Shown here: piece after piece, positions 45,568 through 57,017 of the stretch
Layout: each line of letters begins with the position of its first letter
How positions within the stretch are numbered: the stretch's first letter is position 1
NCBI RefSeq assembly: GCF_019578655.1
Contig: NC_063264.1
Location: forward strand, 20,855,688-20,919,687
DNA: 64,000 bases
From: Ricinus communis
Taxonomy: Eukaryota; Streptophyta; Magnoliopsida; Malpighiales; Euphorbiaceae
Direction of reading: 5' to 3'
The notes under the pieces: model-generated
Database searches by the model: none
What the model saw: the letters and a program-made list of their open reading frames with translations, nothing else
Told to the model about the DNA's origin: nothing
Translations under genes and position numbers: made by a program

Positions 45568-46690
45568 CATTCACATTGCCATACTCACTTGGCAAATCTA
45601 GCATGTAGGCATTGTCATTAATTCTTTCAAGGACTTGGAATGACCCACCCCCTCTTGGCATTAACTTAGACTTCCTTTGGCTTGAAAATCTTTCCTTCCT
45701 CAAATGCAACCAAACCAGTCACCCGGTTCAAATACAACTTTCTTTCTCCCCTTATTGTGTTTCTTTTCATGTTGTTGATTTCTTTTCTCTAGTTGAGCAC
45801 GCACCTTCTCATATAAGCTTTTAACAAATTCAGCTTTTTGCTTGCCTTTAAAATTAACCTTATCAATTGGTAATGGCAATAAATCTATAGGAGTTAATGG
45901 ATTGAACCCATTTATAACCTTGAAAGGTGAACAATTTGTTGTAGCATGAATACTCCTATTGTATGCAAACTCAATATGTGGCAAACATTCTTCCCAATTC
46001 TTCAAGTTTTTTTAAATTATTGCCCTCAACAGTTATAAGAAAGTCCTATTAACCACCTTCATTTTTTCCATCCGTTTGTGGATGCCAAGTTGTTGAGGAT
46101 AGAAGCTTTGTTCCCAACTTGCTCCAAAGTGTCTTCTAAAAGTGGCTAAGGAACTTGACATCTCTATCACTAACAGTTTCCTTGGAACTCCATGCAATCT
46201 AACAATTCCTTTGAAGAACAACCCCACAATATGAGTTGCATCATCTGCCTTGTGGGATGAATGAAATGTGCCATTTTGCTAAACCTATCAACAAGAATAA
46301 AATAGAATCTTTCCCTCCCCTTGACCTAGGTAATCCTAAAACAAAGTCCATAAAAATTTCTATCCAAAATTCATTAGGTATGGAAAGTGGAGTATACAAC
46401 CCATAAGGCATCACTTTAGATTTAGCTTATTTACAAGTGATGCATCTCTCACATATTCTTTCAACGTCTCTTTTCATTTGTGGCCAAAAGAAATGATTAC
46501 TTAAAACATCTAAAGTCTCTCTGACACAAAAATGCCCCATCAAACCCCCACCATGTGCCTCCCTCACAAGCAACTCTCTTAAAGAAGATTGAGGCACGCA
46601 TAAATTGTTTTCTTTAAAAAGAAAACTATCATGTCTATAACTTGTCAAAACTCCCTCTCTCACATGCCCCATATACATTAGCAAAATCAT
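45568..46690 (-). pseudogene. pol: Integrase of F
   Basis: Minus strand. The zinc-binding domain lies at 46427-46690 ([12 protein letters not shown] with paired His, CERCITC with paired Cys). The core follows in broken frames: a VDRFSKMAHF-like piece near 46275, then FFKGIVRLHGVPRKLLV, and a DGKNEGG-like remnant of the Glu motif near 46070 damaged by frameshift. The C-terminal part is good: [51 protein letters not shown] (45700-46005), then [20 protein letters not shown] and [18 protein letters not shown]2 cuts it just after SEYGNVN. Confidence 0.9.
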
Positions 46691-47462
46691 GGTCTGAATT
46701 ATATAATTCCTTAATGAATTGAAAATCCAATAATTTTACATCAAGTGTAGAAATTAGAGCATACCTTCTAGATAGAGCATCGGCAACGACATTCTCTTTA
46801 CCTTGTTTGTACTTGATGATGTATGGAAAGGATTCAATAAATTCCACCAATTTAGCATGCCTATGGCTTAGCTTCCCTTGTTCTTTGAGATATTTCAAAG
46901 ACTTATGGTCGGTGTGTATAATAAATTCCTTATACCAAAGATAATGTGGCCATGTCTCTAAAACTCATACAAAAGCATAAAACTCTTTGTCATAAGTTGG
47001 GTAGTTTAGACTTACTCCACTTAGCTTCTCACTAAAGAACGCAATTGGTCTTCCTTCTTGCATCACAGTCAACCTCAAAGGTTCTTAGGCAAAGCAAGTA
47101 AAGGTGTTGAACTGATTTTGTCCTTTAGCAAGTTAAAAGCATCATCTTGTTTTTTTCTCCACTTGAAACCCACATTCTTTTTAATGCATTCAGTTAAAGG
47201 TGCAACAATTGTAGAGAATTCCTTAATAAATCTCCTATAAAAGCTATCAAGACCATGAAAACTCCTAACATCATGCACACTAGTAGGTTACAACCACTCC
47301 CTAATTATATTAACTTTTTCTTAATCAATATGAATTCCATTGTCATTAACAATATATCCAAGAAAAGTAATTTCATTAGTGCAAGAAGTGCATTTCTTAA
47401 GATTAGCATATAATGTCTCTTTCCTTAAAACATAAAAAACAAGCTTTAAGTGTATTACATGC
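46691..47462 (-). pseudogene. pol: RNase H and connection domain of F
   Basis: Minus strand. The connection (47075-47278) reads VRSFHGLDSFYRRFIKEFST, VGFKWRKKQDDAFNLLKDKI. RNase H is fragmentary around 46900-47070 with stops, then recovers at 46635-46898: [40 protein letters not shown], a pattern typical of the RNase H C-terminus in chromoviruses. Confidence 0.85.
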
Positions 47463-48233
47463 TCATCTAAAAGATTTGCTATAGATAGGAATACCATCAA
47501 AATAAACCACTACAAACTTTCCAGTGAAAGCGCGCCAAACAAGATTCATCAATCGCATAAAAGTACTTGGCGCATTAATTAAACCAAACAGCATGACTAA
47601 CCACTCATGTAATTTATGTTTTGTTTTGAAAGCGGTTTTCCATTCATCACCCTCACACATTCTTATTTGATGATATCCAGATTTTAAATCCACTTTAGAA
47701 AACAAACAAGCACCGTGCAATTCATCCAACATGCCATCTAGCCTAGGTATAGGATGGCGATAGTTTACTGTTATTTTTTTGATGGCATGACAATCAACAC
47801 ACGTCCTCCATGAACCATCTTTCTTAGGCACTAAAATTGTAGGAACCATACATGGACTTATGCTTTCTCTTACACACCCCTTATCCATAAGCTCACTCAC
47901 TTGCCTTTAGATTTCTTTTTTCTCCTCAGGGTTACATCTATATGCTGGCCTATTTGATATGCTTGCACCATGAATGAAATCAATTGGATGTTCAATTCCT
48001 CAAATTGGTGGTAATCCTTTAGGCGCATCTTCAGGAAAGAGGTCTTCATATTCCTGCAAAAGCTCAAGAACAACACTGGGAAAATCCTTGTTAAGATCGT
48101 TAGAAATCATCAAAACTTCCTTATACATGAGTATAAGTAAGGGCTGCCTCAAGGTTAGTGTTTTCCTCACATCACTTGGCTTTACGTACACATTCATTTT
48201 TCTTTCACTCTCATCTCCCTTGTTTTCTCTCAC
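47463..48233 (-). pseudogene. pol: Reverse transcriptase of F
   Basis: Minus strand. The N-terminal part (48000-48233) reads LLQEYEDLFPEDAPKGLPPI; GIEHPIDFI and NRPAYRCNPEE follow, with a stop before [10 protein letters not shown]. The palm (47463-47900) is one open frame: [72 protein letters not shown]. The catalytic box is YFDG (47493-47504): the second Asp of the YFDD pair is Gly, which should abolish polymerase activity. Confidence 0.9.
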
Positions 48234-48777
48234 CTTGTGTTTCTCATGACACTTACTTTTACCACTTACCTCAGCTTTTTTCTTTTCTTACTATTTCTTG
48301 CTCCCTCCCAAAATTTTCCCCAGATGAAGATTCAAGCTCTTTATATTGTTGCTTAATTCTCATTTGATCATTAAAAATTGCCTTGGGAGGTAATGGTCCA
48401 AGATTGAACTTTTGTCCTTCAATAGTCAAGGATTATCGATTCCTGAACCCATCATAAATCACACGCCTATCATATTGCCAAGGTCTTCCCAACAAAACAT
48501 GTCCAGCATACATGGGAACCATATCACAAAGCACCTCATCCTTATATCTTCTAATGGAAAGAGAAATTATCACTTGCTTATTTACCTTCACAACACCACT
48601 ATCATTCCATCATTGCAACTTGTATGGCCTTAGGTGTTTGGTAGTTGGTAATTCCAATTTCTCCACAAGCAAAGTACTAGCAACATTAGTACAACTTCCA
48701 CTATCACCAATCATGTTACACAACTTATTAGCAATTAAACAATGAGTATGAAAAAGGTTTTCACATTGCTCTCCATA
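48234..48777 (-). pseudogene. Aspartic protease of F and linker to RT
   Basis: Minus strand. The active-site region near 48690-48720 reads GDSGSCTNVAS; further on come VNKQVIISLSIRRYKDEVL and the VLLGRPWQYDRR-type end near 48480, with a stop at about 48430. A linker rich in Lys and Ser follows to the RT. Frameshifts separate it from gag. Confidence 0.75.
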
Positions 48778-49962
48778 TTAATCATGTTTACATTGCAAAT
48801 CAAATGTGCGTTGTACTACTAACACATCCCTTTTAGCATAGTCAACATCACTAACATCCTCTAAAGTTGGCATGTCATCATTCTCATCAACATTTTCATT
48901 TTCACTTTTAGATACAATAATTCCATCTCTAACAATCATGGTCCTTTTATTAGGCCAATCACGTGCATAATGACCATGTCCAAGACACTTAAAACACTTC
49001 AAGTTTCTAGATTGATTAGCTTGATTCTCAATTTTGTTTTTGCTGCCTATTTTATTTTTATTCTTATTCTCATCCACTTTAGGCTTAGCAAATTTATCAT
49101 CCTTTTTACTCCAATTCGATTTCTAATTAGAAGAACTAGAATTGGAATTAAGTTTATTCTTACTGGGACCTTTTCACTTGAGTTGCCTTTCAATTTTTAT
49201 GGCCACATTCACCATGTCCTCAAGCTCCACATAATTTTGCAACTACACAAGATCAACAATATTCTTATTTAGACCATTTAAGAATCTTGTCATGGTGACC
49301 TTTTTATCCTCCTTCACATTTGCTTTAGTCATAACCATTTCCATGTTTTTGTGGTCCTCCTCCATACTCATGGTTCCTTGCCTTAGAGTTTGCAATCGTT
49401 GATGCAAATCTCTATAGTAATGGTTAGGAATGAACCTCTTCCTCATGATGCATTTCATCTCCATCCATGACCCTATGGGTCTTTTTCCATTTCATCTCGT
49501 TTCACTATACAATTGATGCCACCAAACACTAGCGTAATCACAAAACTTAAAGGCAAAAAGTTTTACCTTTTTCTCCTCCGAATAGTTATGGTATTCGAAG
49601 TAGCCATCAGGATCATTCTTTCCTTGGAAGGAAGGAATTTTAATTTTGATGCTACCTAGGTTACGATCTACACCATCTTGCCTTGATTTCCTATTGTGTC
49701 TCCTAGGATGGTCATCTTCACCAAGAATGTTTGCTTGGTCATCCTCCAAGTCATCTTCTGCATCATAATCCTCTTGTTCAAAGGCTAGTTTCCTTTGTCT
49801 TCTAGGCTCATTTTGAATCCTTGTAATAGTTTCAACTTGCCTTCTCACACTTTCAACAACATCATCCATCCACCTATACATTCTTTCAAACTCCTTTTGC
49901 ATTGCTAGCAAAGTTTGCTTAATGGATGCTCCAACACTACTTGAAACTTGTTCTTTTGACAT
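48778..49962 (-). pseudogene. gag: gag of F
   Basis: Likely start at the ATG ending at 49962 (MSKEQVSSSVGASIKQTLLA), since the open frame upstream is leader. The N-terminus is acidic and charged (DAEDDLEDDQANILGEDDHP). The capsid core is RNLGSIKIKIPSFQGKNDPD and YHNYSEEKKVKLFAFKFCDY; after a break, MRKRFIPNHYYRDLHQRLQT and TRFLNGLNKNIVDLV (49243-49464). The zinc knuckle near 48955-49000 reads CFKCLGHGHYARDW, where the last Cys is replaced by Trp. Confidence 0.85.
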
Positions 49963-50550
49963 TGTGCAAAACCTGAAAAACAAGTTGGGATAGCCTCACA
50001 GAAACAATCCCTGACGTGTTTTTCTCAATTAAAATGTCACACCACTCGTGTTTCACTCAAGGTTTGGCTTTTCTCGATGCTAGTCTCACCACTATTGCCT
50101 TTTACCTCTCATACTTTTGCTTTAGGTTCTTAGATGAACTAATCACCTAAATAAACCAAATTAGATTATGGAAATTCAATGGAGTGAAAAAAGAAGTTGG
50201 TTTAGATCAAGTTGTTAGGTAAATTTAAAGTAGCTAGGCATAAGAAAACAATGAATGTAAACAATAGACTATGGTTTTCATGCCACCCAAACCTTCTTTT
50301 TATTTGATCTTTTGATTTTTTTTAAGATAATAATAAAAGTAAAAAGAAATCAAGAATATCACAAAGAAATTAACAAAAAGGGAGAACAAAAAATTGTTTA
50401 ATGAATACAAAGGTGTAAACTTTAAAACAAAGAGTACTTAGAAGAACAAAATTGAAATAAGAAGAATTTGGCACAAATAAACAAAATGAGAAGAAGATGA
50501 GAAACTTCAATAAAACACAAAATACAGAAATAAGCAAACCTTAACTTGAA
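49963..50550 (-). other. Leader of F
   Basis: About 590 bp between primer-binding site and gag, minus strand. It is A-rich on the plus strand, with no credible frame. Confidence 0.6.
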
Positions 50551-50568
50551 GCAAGTTCTGATACCAAA
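50551..50568 (-). other. Primer-binding site of F (tRNA-iMet type)
   Basis: Minus strand TTTGGTATCAGAACTTGC, with the TGGTATCAGA core intact, directly after the LTR end. Confidence 0.8.
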
Positions 50569-51383
50569 TGATAAGAAATCATCATCTTAGCAACCATACA
50601 CTCCAATAACTATTTAGTTATGATACATATAGAATGCTTGAAAACACCCTCTAATCAAGATGATTCCAAAGTCCAAGGATCTCCTCAAATGAATTTAGGG
50701 AAAACTAGTTCCAATAATAAAACTAGCACTTGAATTCAACTTCAAATGCCACATACCAAGTATAATTTGATAAGTTAGGAATCAAATACAAGATTTTAGT
50801 TAGAGAATGCCATAAAATAAAAATAGTTTAATAATTTCAAAGTTCATTCAAGAACTTAAGCATAAACACTCACAAAGAGCAAAAAAAGATTATCATTCAT
50901 CAATTGATTTTTACAAATAAATTTGGCTTTGATAGTTATAGCCAAAATAAGACAAACAACCCTAAATGGATGTCTAAAGAACCCTAAATGGATATCTTTT
51001 GAGCTTTCCCATGTTTTCCCCTTTAATCCTTATTAAAACTCATTAAAAGTGGTTGTTTTTACATTTATAGCACTCATTTTGTAACTTCAAATGACAACTA
51101 ATGACATCTTAACTTAAGAAACCTAATTAAAATGAAAATAAAAAGGCTTCAAATCAATTGTATTGGACCTTTGAGTTTAGCCCAAATTTATTGCACTAAA
51201 TTGATGATGTTGGTCTCTTTTTGCAATCTTAAGCCTTGGGCTAAGCCTTATTGTGTTTGAACAGTCCATATGTCTTTAATTAAGCCCAACCAAGCTTCTT
51301 GCATCTTTTTGGACTTAGATCTTGTCATTCGACCTCCTTGAAAGCTTAAAGGATCATCTGTAGTTCTTGTCTTTGTTGCATCT
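50569..51383 (-). repeat. Middle LTR of the F array
   Basis: 815 bp. It has a single copy of the 38-bp unit that is triplicated in the other two LTR copies. It also carries its own short duplication of AACCCTAAATGGATRTCT (50957-51000). Its first base pair reads AG instead of TG on the minus strand. Confidence 0.8.
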
Positions 51384-51460
51384 TTCCCTCTCTTCTCATA
51401 AGAATTCGCCCTTGAATCAGCCTCATTGTCAACTTCATCACCTACATCAAAACAAGACAA
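51248..51460 (-). pseudogene. pol: Extra pol C-terminal tail upstream of F's 5' LTR
   Basis: Minus-strand frame FDVGDEVDNEADSRANSYEK, then RGKDATKTRTT across the polypurine tract, then GGRMTRSKSKKMQEAWLGLI inside the LTR, with a stop at 51248. It is the end of another element's pol, located before the 5' LTR of F. This is direct evidence of a head-to-tail neighbour and of a pol frame that crosses the polypurine tract. Confidence 0.85.
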
Positions 51461-51944
51461 AGAAACCTAAATTGATGTCTTTTGAGCTTTCCCAAATTTT
51501 TCCCTTTAATCCCCATTAAAACTCATTACAAGTGGTTGTTTTTACATTAATGGCGCTCATTTTATAACTCCCAAATGACAACTAATCATGTGCATCCATT
51601 TTGTAACTCCAAATTATAACTAATCATATGCATCCATTGTGTAACTCCAAATGACAACTAATCACACCCTAACTTAAGAAAACCTAATAATAATGAAAAT
51701 AAAAAAGCTTCAAATGAATTGTATTGGACCTTTGAGTTCAGCCCAAACTTATTGCACTAAATTGATGGTTTTGGTCCCTTTTTGCAATGCTGAGCCTTGA
51801 GTTGAGCCTTGTTGTGTTTGAACACTCCAAATGTCTTTAATTAAGCCCAATAAAGCTTCTTGCATGCTTTTGGACTTGGATCATGTCATTAGACCTCCTT
51901 GAAAGCTTAAAAGATTCTTTTTAATTCTTGTCTTTGTTACATCA
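51455..51944 (-). repeat. Truncated outer LTR of the F array
   Basis: The first 490 bp of an F LTR (minus strand TGATGTAACAAAG...), with three 38-bp repeats at about 51552-51666. It is joined to pol at AAAACAAGACAAAG, a short stretch similar in both partners. Satellite follows directly at 51945. Confidence 0.8.
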
Positions 51945-52339
51945 CAAATCCTTTCCGATTCTTGATTTACTTATTCATATTTTGCTTGTAGTTTCTTCCT
52001 TCTTATGAAATGAGAGCTTTCATACTATGAAAACTGCATGCAACAAAATATTTCAAATAGTTAGCCTATTATTTCAGTCTTCTACATCATAAAAAATCAA
52101 GTTATGGATTCTTTCAAGAACTTTGCAGACTTATGAAGACTCACGCTAATAAACCTAGACTTATCGCTCATGTCTTTTATTTCTTTTGTCTTCTTTGTCT
52201 ACTTTTGTCTTTAAATCAATTCAATTTGATCCTTACACTTAGCCATATGGGAGAGAATAAAGAACTCGTGATTTCTTTTTTTATTGGATTCATAATCCTA
52301 CTTATATTCTCATTCTATTCATCTCTTTTGTATGCCTCT
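51945..52339 (+). repeat. ~1-kb satellite fragment, plus orientation
   Basis: Runs from a TCTTGATTT-like box through CTATGAAAACTGCATGCAAC to TTTGTATGCCTC, where B1 is inserted. The unit continues in phase at 58566. Confidence 0.85.
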
Positions 52340-53814
52340 GATGAGCATAGTTTTACACATATTTGCTTGCATATTATTACGTATGTTCTTAGCAATTATT
52401 GTGCTTTTATTCCCAGATCACCCGTGTTTTATGTTCTTTTGCATGTCAGGAACATTTATAGGACCATCATCGGTGTTTAAGCAATTATAGATCAATACGT
52501 GCGGAAACGGACGAGAATTCATCAAGATCGGACAAGAGCCCGCGTTGCACACATTGAGCACGGCCTGAGTCAAGGCCGTGCTGACCATCACGGCCTAGAC
52601 TCTGGCCGTGACCAACCATCAAAACATGGTCTTCAAAACAATAGTTTGGGCACGGTTTCCGTAGCCACCACGGCCTCCAGCACGGCCCGTGGTGGCCAGC
52701 ACGGGGAGCAACACGGTCATGGTGAAACCCTAGTTAGTGAGATCCACAGTTTCGTACGGCATGGACTCGTGAGTCTTGAGTTAAATATATAAGAAAAATT
52801 CATTTTTCTTAGAGAAAGAGGGAAAGAAGTGACATAGAGCCCTGGCGGCTGGTTCGATTTTTGCACAGTATTGAGTGCAAGAGAGAGTTGTGGGGAATAA
52901 GAATCCCAGAATCGCAAGGTTCCGAGTGCAAAACAGTAGTGGAAGCAATTCAAGAGGCAGTTTGGGAGATTAATCAAAGTGTAGATCCAGATTTGGAGCT
53001 GTTCATCCAATTCGAGAGAAAAGGGTGTACATGTTTTATTTTCATTATTCTTTCATTGTAATTGATTTCCTAGATTGTTTTAAACATGAACATGTTTAGC
53101 TAGACTGACTTAATCCATTGGGATTTCTTTACAATGTTGGCTTGATATTATATTGTTGGATTGTTTGAGTTGGTTTTGTATTCTTCTTATTTTCATTATT
53201 AAGAAGATTATGCATTATTCATGAGACGTTGTGAATTGTGATGTTTAGATTGCTTTATGAGATTGAGAAATCTGTTTGGCAATTGGAATTTTGAATAACA
53301 AGAACTGGTTAATAATCGCTTAGAGATAAGGATAATTAACTAGCTGGATTAAGAATTAACAAAGCTTAATAGAGGCGGATTAAAGCTTAATGCTAATTTA
53401 AGAATCAATCGTTAGGAAGAGATTCCAACTTTAGGTTATTAGGTTTAGGAATTCGGTTATCGAGAGAGAGAAACCGAATTCGGTTAAGAATTCATCCACG
53501 AGTAGCATAATTAGACTCACCGATCCTTTATCTTTTGTTCGGTTGCCAACTAGTTTAGATTCCCTTTGGGTTTGTCTTCTTGTCTTGATTATTTCATTTA
53601 TCAATTACTCCTGCATCTCCCTTGGAACTTAGCTTGTAGTTAATAGTTAGTTTAGAAATTATTCATCATCCATTTTAGGTTAATATAACAAAGAACAAAG
53701 GAGTAACTCTAGGCTTTCACTTTTCCGAGGAATACGACCTTGATACTTGCCATTAGTGCTAGACTGCATCGATAGGTACACTGCCTTAGATTGTAGCTAA
53801 CACGGTGGCGACCA
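52340..53814 (+). repeat. 5' LTR of B1
   Basis: TGATGAGCATAGTTTTACAC...; GC-rich block at about 52555-52735, TATATAAG at 52786-52793. Ends near ACCA at 53814. Confidence 0.9.
52786..52793 (+). promoter_or_regulatory. TATA box of the B1 5' LTR
   Basis: TATATAAG right after the GC-rich block; repeated in the 3' LTR at 57536-57543 and, on the minus strand, in B2 at 45120-45127. Confidence 0.7.
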
Positions 53815-54006
53815 TCAAGTTTTGGCCGTTCTTGGTGGAATTGTTTGAAAACTAGAGTGAAATTTGCTATTTGTTAATTTAGCCATTTTTTCTTTCTTAT
53901 TATTTTATGATTTTTTTATTTTTATTTGTTTATTTATTTTATTTTATTTGTACATATTTATTTAGCTTAAGTTTATGATTCAGATAGTGAATGATAAGGA
54001 GGTTCA
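53815..54006 (+). other. Damaged primer-binding site and leader of B1
   Basis: After the LTR the sequence reads TTTTGGCCGTTCTTGGTGG, where B2 has a good tRNA-Asp site (TGGCGCCATTGCCGGGG). The 3' flank (AATTGTTTGAAAACTAGAGT) is unchanged, so only the pairing region is altered. T-rich leader follows. Confidence 0.7.
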
Positions 54007-54768
54007 ATGCTAAACCCAAAATCTTTGTATGACGCATTGGAAAATGAGAATAGGAACCAAGAGAGTGCTAAAAATTGGGATGCCCGTGCATCTTTAGATG
54101 CTCGGGTGGAATCGTTTTGCAGGCTCGATCAACTCTCTTCTCCTATCCTTTCATCTCAAGTCTTTTGTGAATTTTGTTGTGGTTTACATATGTGTAATGA
54201 TTGTCCATTGTATAGTGATGTTGCTCATTGTTCTTATAACTGTGAACAGGTGAATTATATGGGAAGTTGGCCAAGTGACTCGTATGGAAGCACCTATAAT
54301 CAAGAGTGGAGTACTCATTCACCCTTTGGATGGAGCTTAGATGGCCAAGAACCACTAGGAATTCAGCAACTACATCAGCAGCCTAATGTTGCACCTTCAA
54401 CTCAAGATGAAGAGTTAGTGTCAGAGGAGTTGATGATGAGGTTCATAACAAGTCTTGAGGAAAGATTCCAACAAACAGAGAGGATACTTGAAGATCAATA
54501 AGCCTCGATTAACAACATAGAGCATCAAGTAGGCTTAATCTTCAAGTTATTAGCAGAAGAGCAATTGAGAACTCCATCAAACGCTGTTGAATCCGAGGAA
54601 CATTTGAGCGCCATCACTTTGCGTTCAGGTGAGAATTTTTCTGGTTTATCTATTATGTTTGACGATGATGCTTATGTGCAGGACAACTCTTTGAACATGG
54701 AGATAGAACTAGAAAAGGAAGAGGCAAACATGATCCTTTTGAAAGACTATCAGCGGGAATGTGATTGA
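54007..54768 (+). pseudogene. gag: Truncated Athila-type gag of B1
   Basis: ORF 54007-54501 (MLNPKSLYDALENENRNQES) runs through the zinc-knuckle-like CEFCCGLHMCNDC, STHSPFGWSLDGQEPLGIQQ and LMMRFITSLEERFQQTERIL to a TAA in place of a Gln codon before ASINNIEHQVGLIFKLL. The same frame continues with HLSAITLRSGENFSGLS and stops at 54768. One stop therefore separates two parts of an otherwise intact frame. It lacks the capsid region. Same product type as B2 and B3. Confidence 0.85.
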
Positions 54769-55200
54769 TGATCTTTGAGTTGCAGTTAGAGGAATTGTTG
54801 GTAGATTTTCCACAAGTCCCCTCGATGATGAAAGATGAGCACGAGTTGTCCAATGAAGAAGTCTTGGAGGAGCTCGAGTTTCTCCTAGCAAGTGAACCAA
54901 GCCAGGGACTGAAGAAAACCATCGACACTCCGAAGAGATTGCCCAACCATCGATCCTTCCAATTGTTGAAACTCCGACTTTCAAATTGGAAGAGCCCTGA
55001 AACATCATGACTACGTCCAATTATACGAGGAGCGAGTCTTACCCATCATATTGGCAGCTTGCTTGATAGTCGGAAAGAGAAAATTGACGATTATCCCTCT
55101 AAGCGGATACTTGAAGACATTTGCTTGGAAGAAGGATGGATGGTCGTCGATCACGCCCATTTGCCTTTCACCATGAGTCCGGTAAGAAGACTCATCACAT
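54765..55200 (+). pseudogene. Gag-pol junction remnant of B1
   Basis: LEELLVDFPQVPSMMKDEHE, SNEEVLEELEFLLASEPSQG, then frameshifted text matching the KLEEPL and LPIILAACLIVGK parts of B2. It ends near the GAAGCGCTTTTGGGAGGCAC box (55205-55224), exactly where B2 ends its coding remnant. Confidence 0.75.
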
Positions 55201-57017
55201 AAAAAGAAGCGCTTTTGGGAGGCACCCCAAAATTTATCTTTAATCTTTAATATTTTAACCTTTTGTTTTGAAACATTTTATTAGTTTTAGTTTTCATATT
55301 TTCAGTTTTAATTTTATTTCTTTATTTTATTATTTTGATTCTACCAGGAGGCCCGAATTTCCACAACATCGGCCTCGATGGATGATCGGGCGATCCCCTA
55401 GATCTTTTTATTTTTCCGCATTTATTTACTTTATTTTTCATACATGTCATGCACTTGGATTGTATTGCCTTTGTTCTCTTAGTTGAGCATTCCATGCGGG
55501 GTATCCATAACATTTTGCGAGGGCGGTGTGTTCTTTAAGTGTGGGGTGCTTATGGATAAACCTTAATCTCTCATATGGATTTTTAATATATCCGAAATTG
55601 CTATGGCTAGGTGTTGTGTATTTTTAGGGGATGTTAGGACCTTTGTGTTTTTATGCACTTGAGTATGCTATTTTTGGTGATTGATGACTTGATTTATAGA
55701 ATTGTAGTTACTTTTCTTTCTTTGTTCATTGTCCTTAGAAAACAATTTATGGTGTTTTACACATCAACCTACTTAGAGTTAAACCGGTGTTATTTAATTG
55801 TTTTTCGAATTGTCAATTTTAACTTAGAACGTTGATAATATCATATGCATGTGTTTCTTAAGTAATGATTCAATTAATGATGTTGCGAACCAAGCGCACC
55901 TAATACCACACCCCGAAAGTGAGATTTTGAGCCAGTTGAGCATTCATTATACTTATGCTCTTTATATTTCTTGTTTGAGTGTGCATTGTACTTAACTTTG
56001 CTTCTAGAACTTGCTTTGTAATGCGTGTTGAAGTTACATGAATATTGTGAATACCATGAGATGATTTGGGCGATTTAGGATTCCCCACATTTGACCAAAA
56101 GCCTATCACCTTATGTTTCCATTAGTTAGCCAGTTTTTGAGCCTTAACCTTTTCTTCATAATCTACACCTATACACTTCAAATATACCATTCTTTACATT
56201 TATCTTTCCTTTACCCTTATGTTGGAATTTCTTTATGTGATATGTTCAACTTTATGTGGGATTAAAATGCTAGTTGCTATGTTGGTAAATTCACTAAATC
56301 TTCTTGATATTTTAAATGCTCCCTTTGATCCAATTTGTATTTGATATTCTTTATGTTTATTCGAGTGGTATGCAGCGGTCGCTAATAAGCTGCTAGTTCA
56401 TTTCTTTTGAAAAAAAAAAAGGAAGAAGAAGAAGAAGAAAAAAAAATATATATAATAAACAAATCTCTTTAATTATTTATCTTTTTATTGGATTTAGAGC
56501 ATTTGCGAGCGTTATTCTATGAAGTAGGGATTTTAGTGAATGATTCTTTTTGTGATCTTAGGCATTTATTCCTTTGAGCATATACTATTGTTTATCGCAC
56601 GAATTTCAGCATTTTCATACTTCTATCCAAATCTCCGTACCTTTGCCCTAGCCCCATTACAACCTTGGTAAAGACCCTTTGATTCTGGTATTTACTTATT
56701 CACAGTAGCGAAGATATGATTTATGAGCAAGCTTATGGTGAGCGGGTCTTATGCATTTGCTTTAAGGGATTTGTTATTCACCTAATATACACTTTGAGCG
56801 ACTTGAGTGATCCCTGTGAGGCATTGGTTCATGATGTTTGTGTTGAGTTATCATTTAAGTTACTCATGCATTAATATTATTTCCATTCTTTGTTAATGAT
56901 TTGTAATTTGATTTATGATTGAGTAACCTTTGAGATGTGTTGAATACTCTCTGTTGTGGACTAGGGGCATAAACTGAAAGGAATTGCTAACTGTAGTTTT
57001 ATGGGTTGAGTTGTTAA
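55201..57017 (+). other. 3' non-coding region of B1
   Basis: Carries an internal GTGTGGGG (55539-55546) with an eroded hairpin, the A/G-rich tract 56408-56455, and the CCCCATTACAACCTTGGTAA box at 56662. Colinear with B2 and B3. Confidence 0.75.

Larger units (their letters stand above)
38652..51944 (-). mobile_element. F, chromovirus tandem array on the minus strand, split by B2
   Basis: Read on the minus strand: a truncated outer LTR (51944 to about 51455), a pol C-terminal tail and polypurine tract, a middle LTR (51383-50569), primer-binding site, gag, protease, RT, RNase H, integrase (to 45568), the B2 insertion, the end of pol, a polypurine tract, another LTR (39534-38672) and a second primer-binding site (38654-38671) that is cut off. 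An LTR followed by a binding site at the 3' end, and pol sequence before the 5' LTR, imply two or more head-to-tail elements sharing LTRs. Confidence 0.8.

Noticed and set aside
50957..51000. Telomere-like AACCCTAAA words
   Set aside because: Two copies within a short LTR duplication, not a TTTAGGG array.
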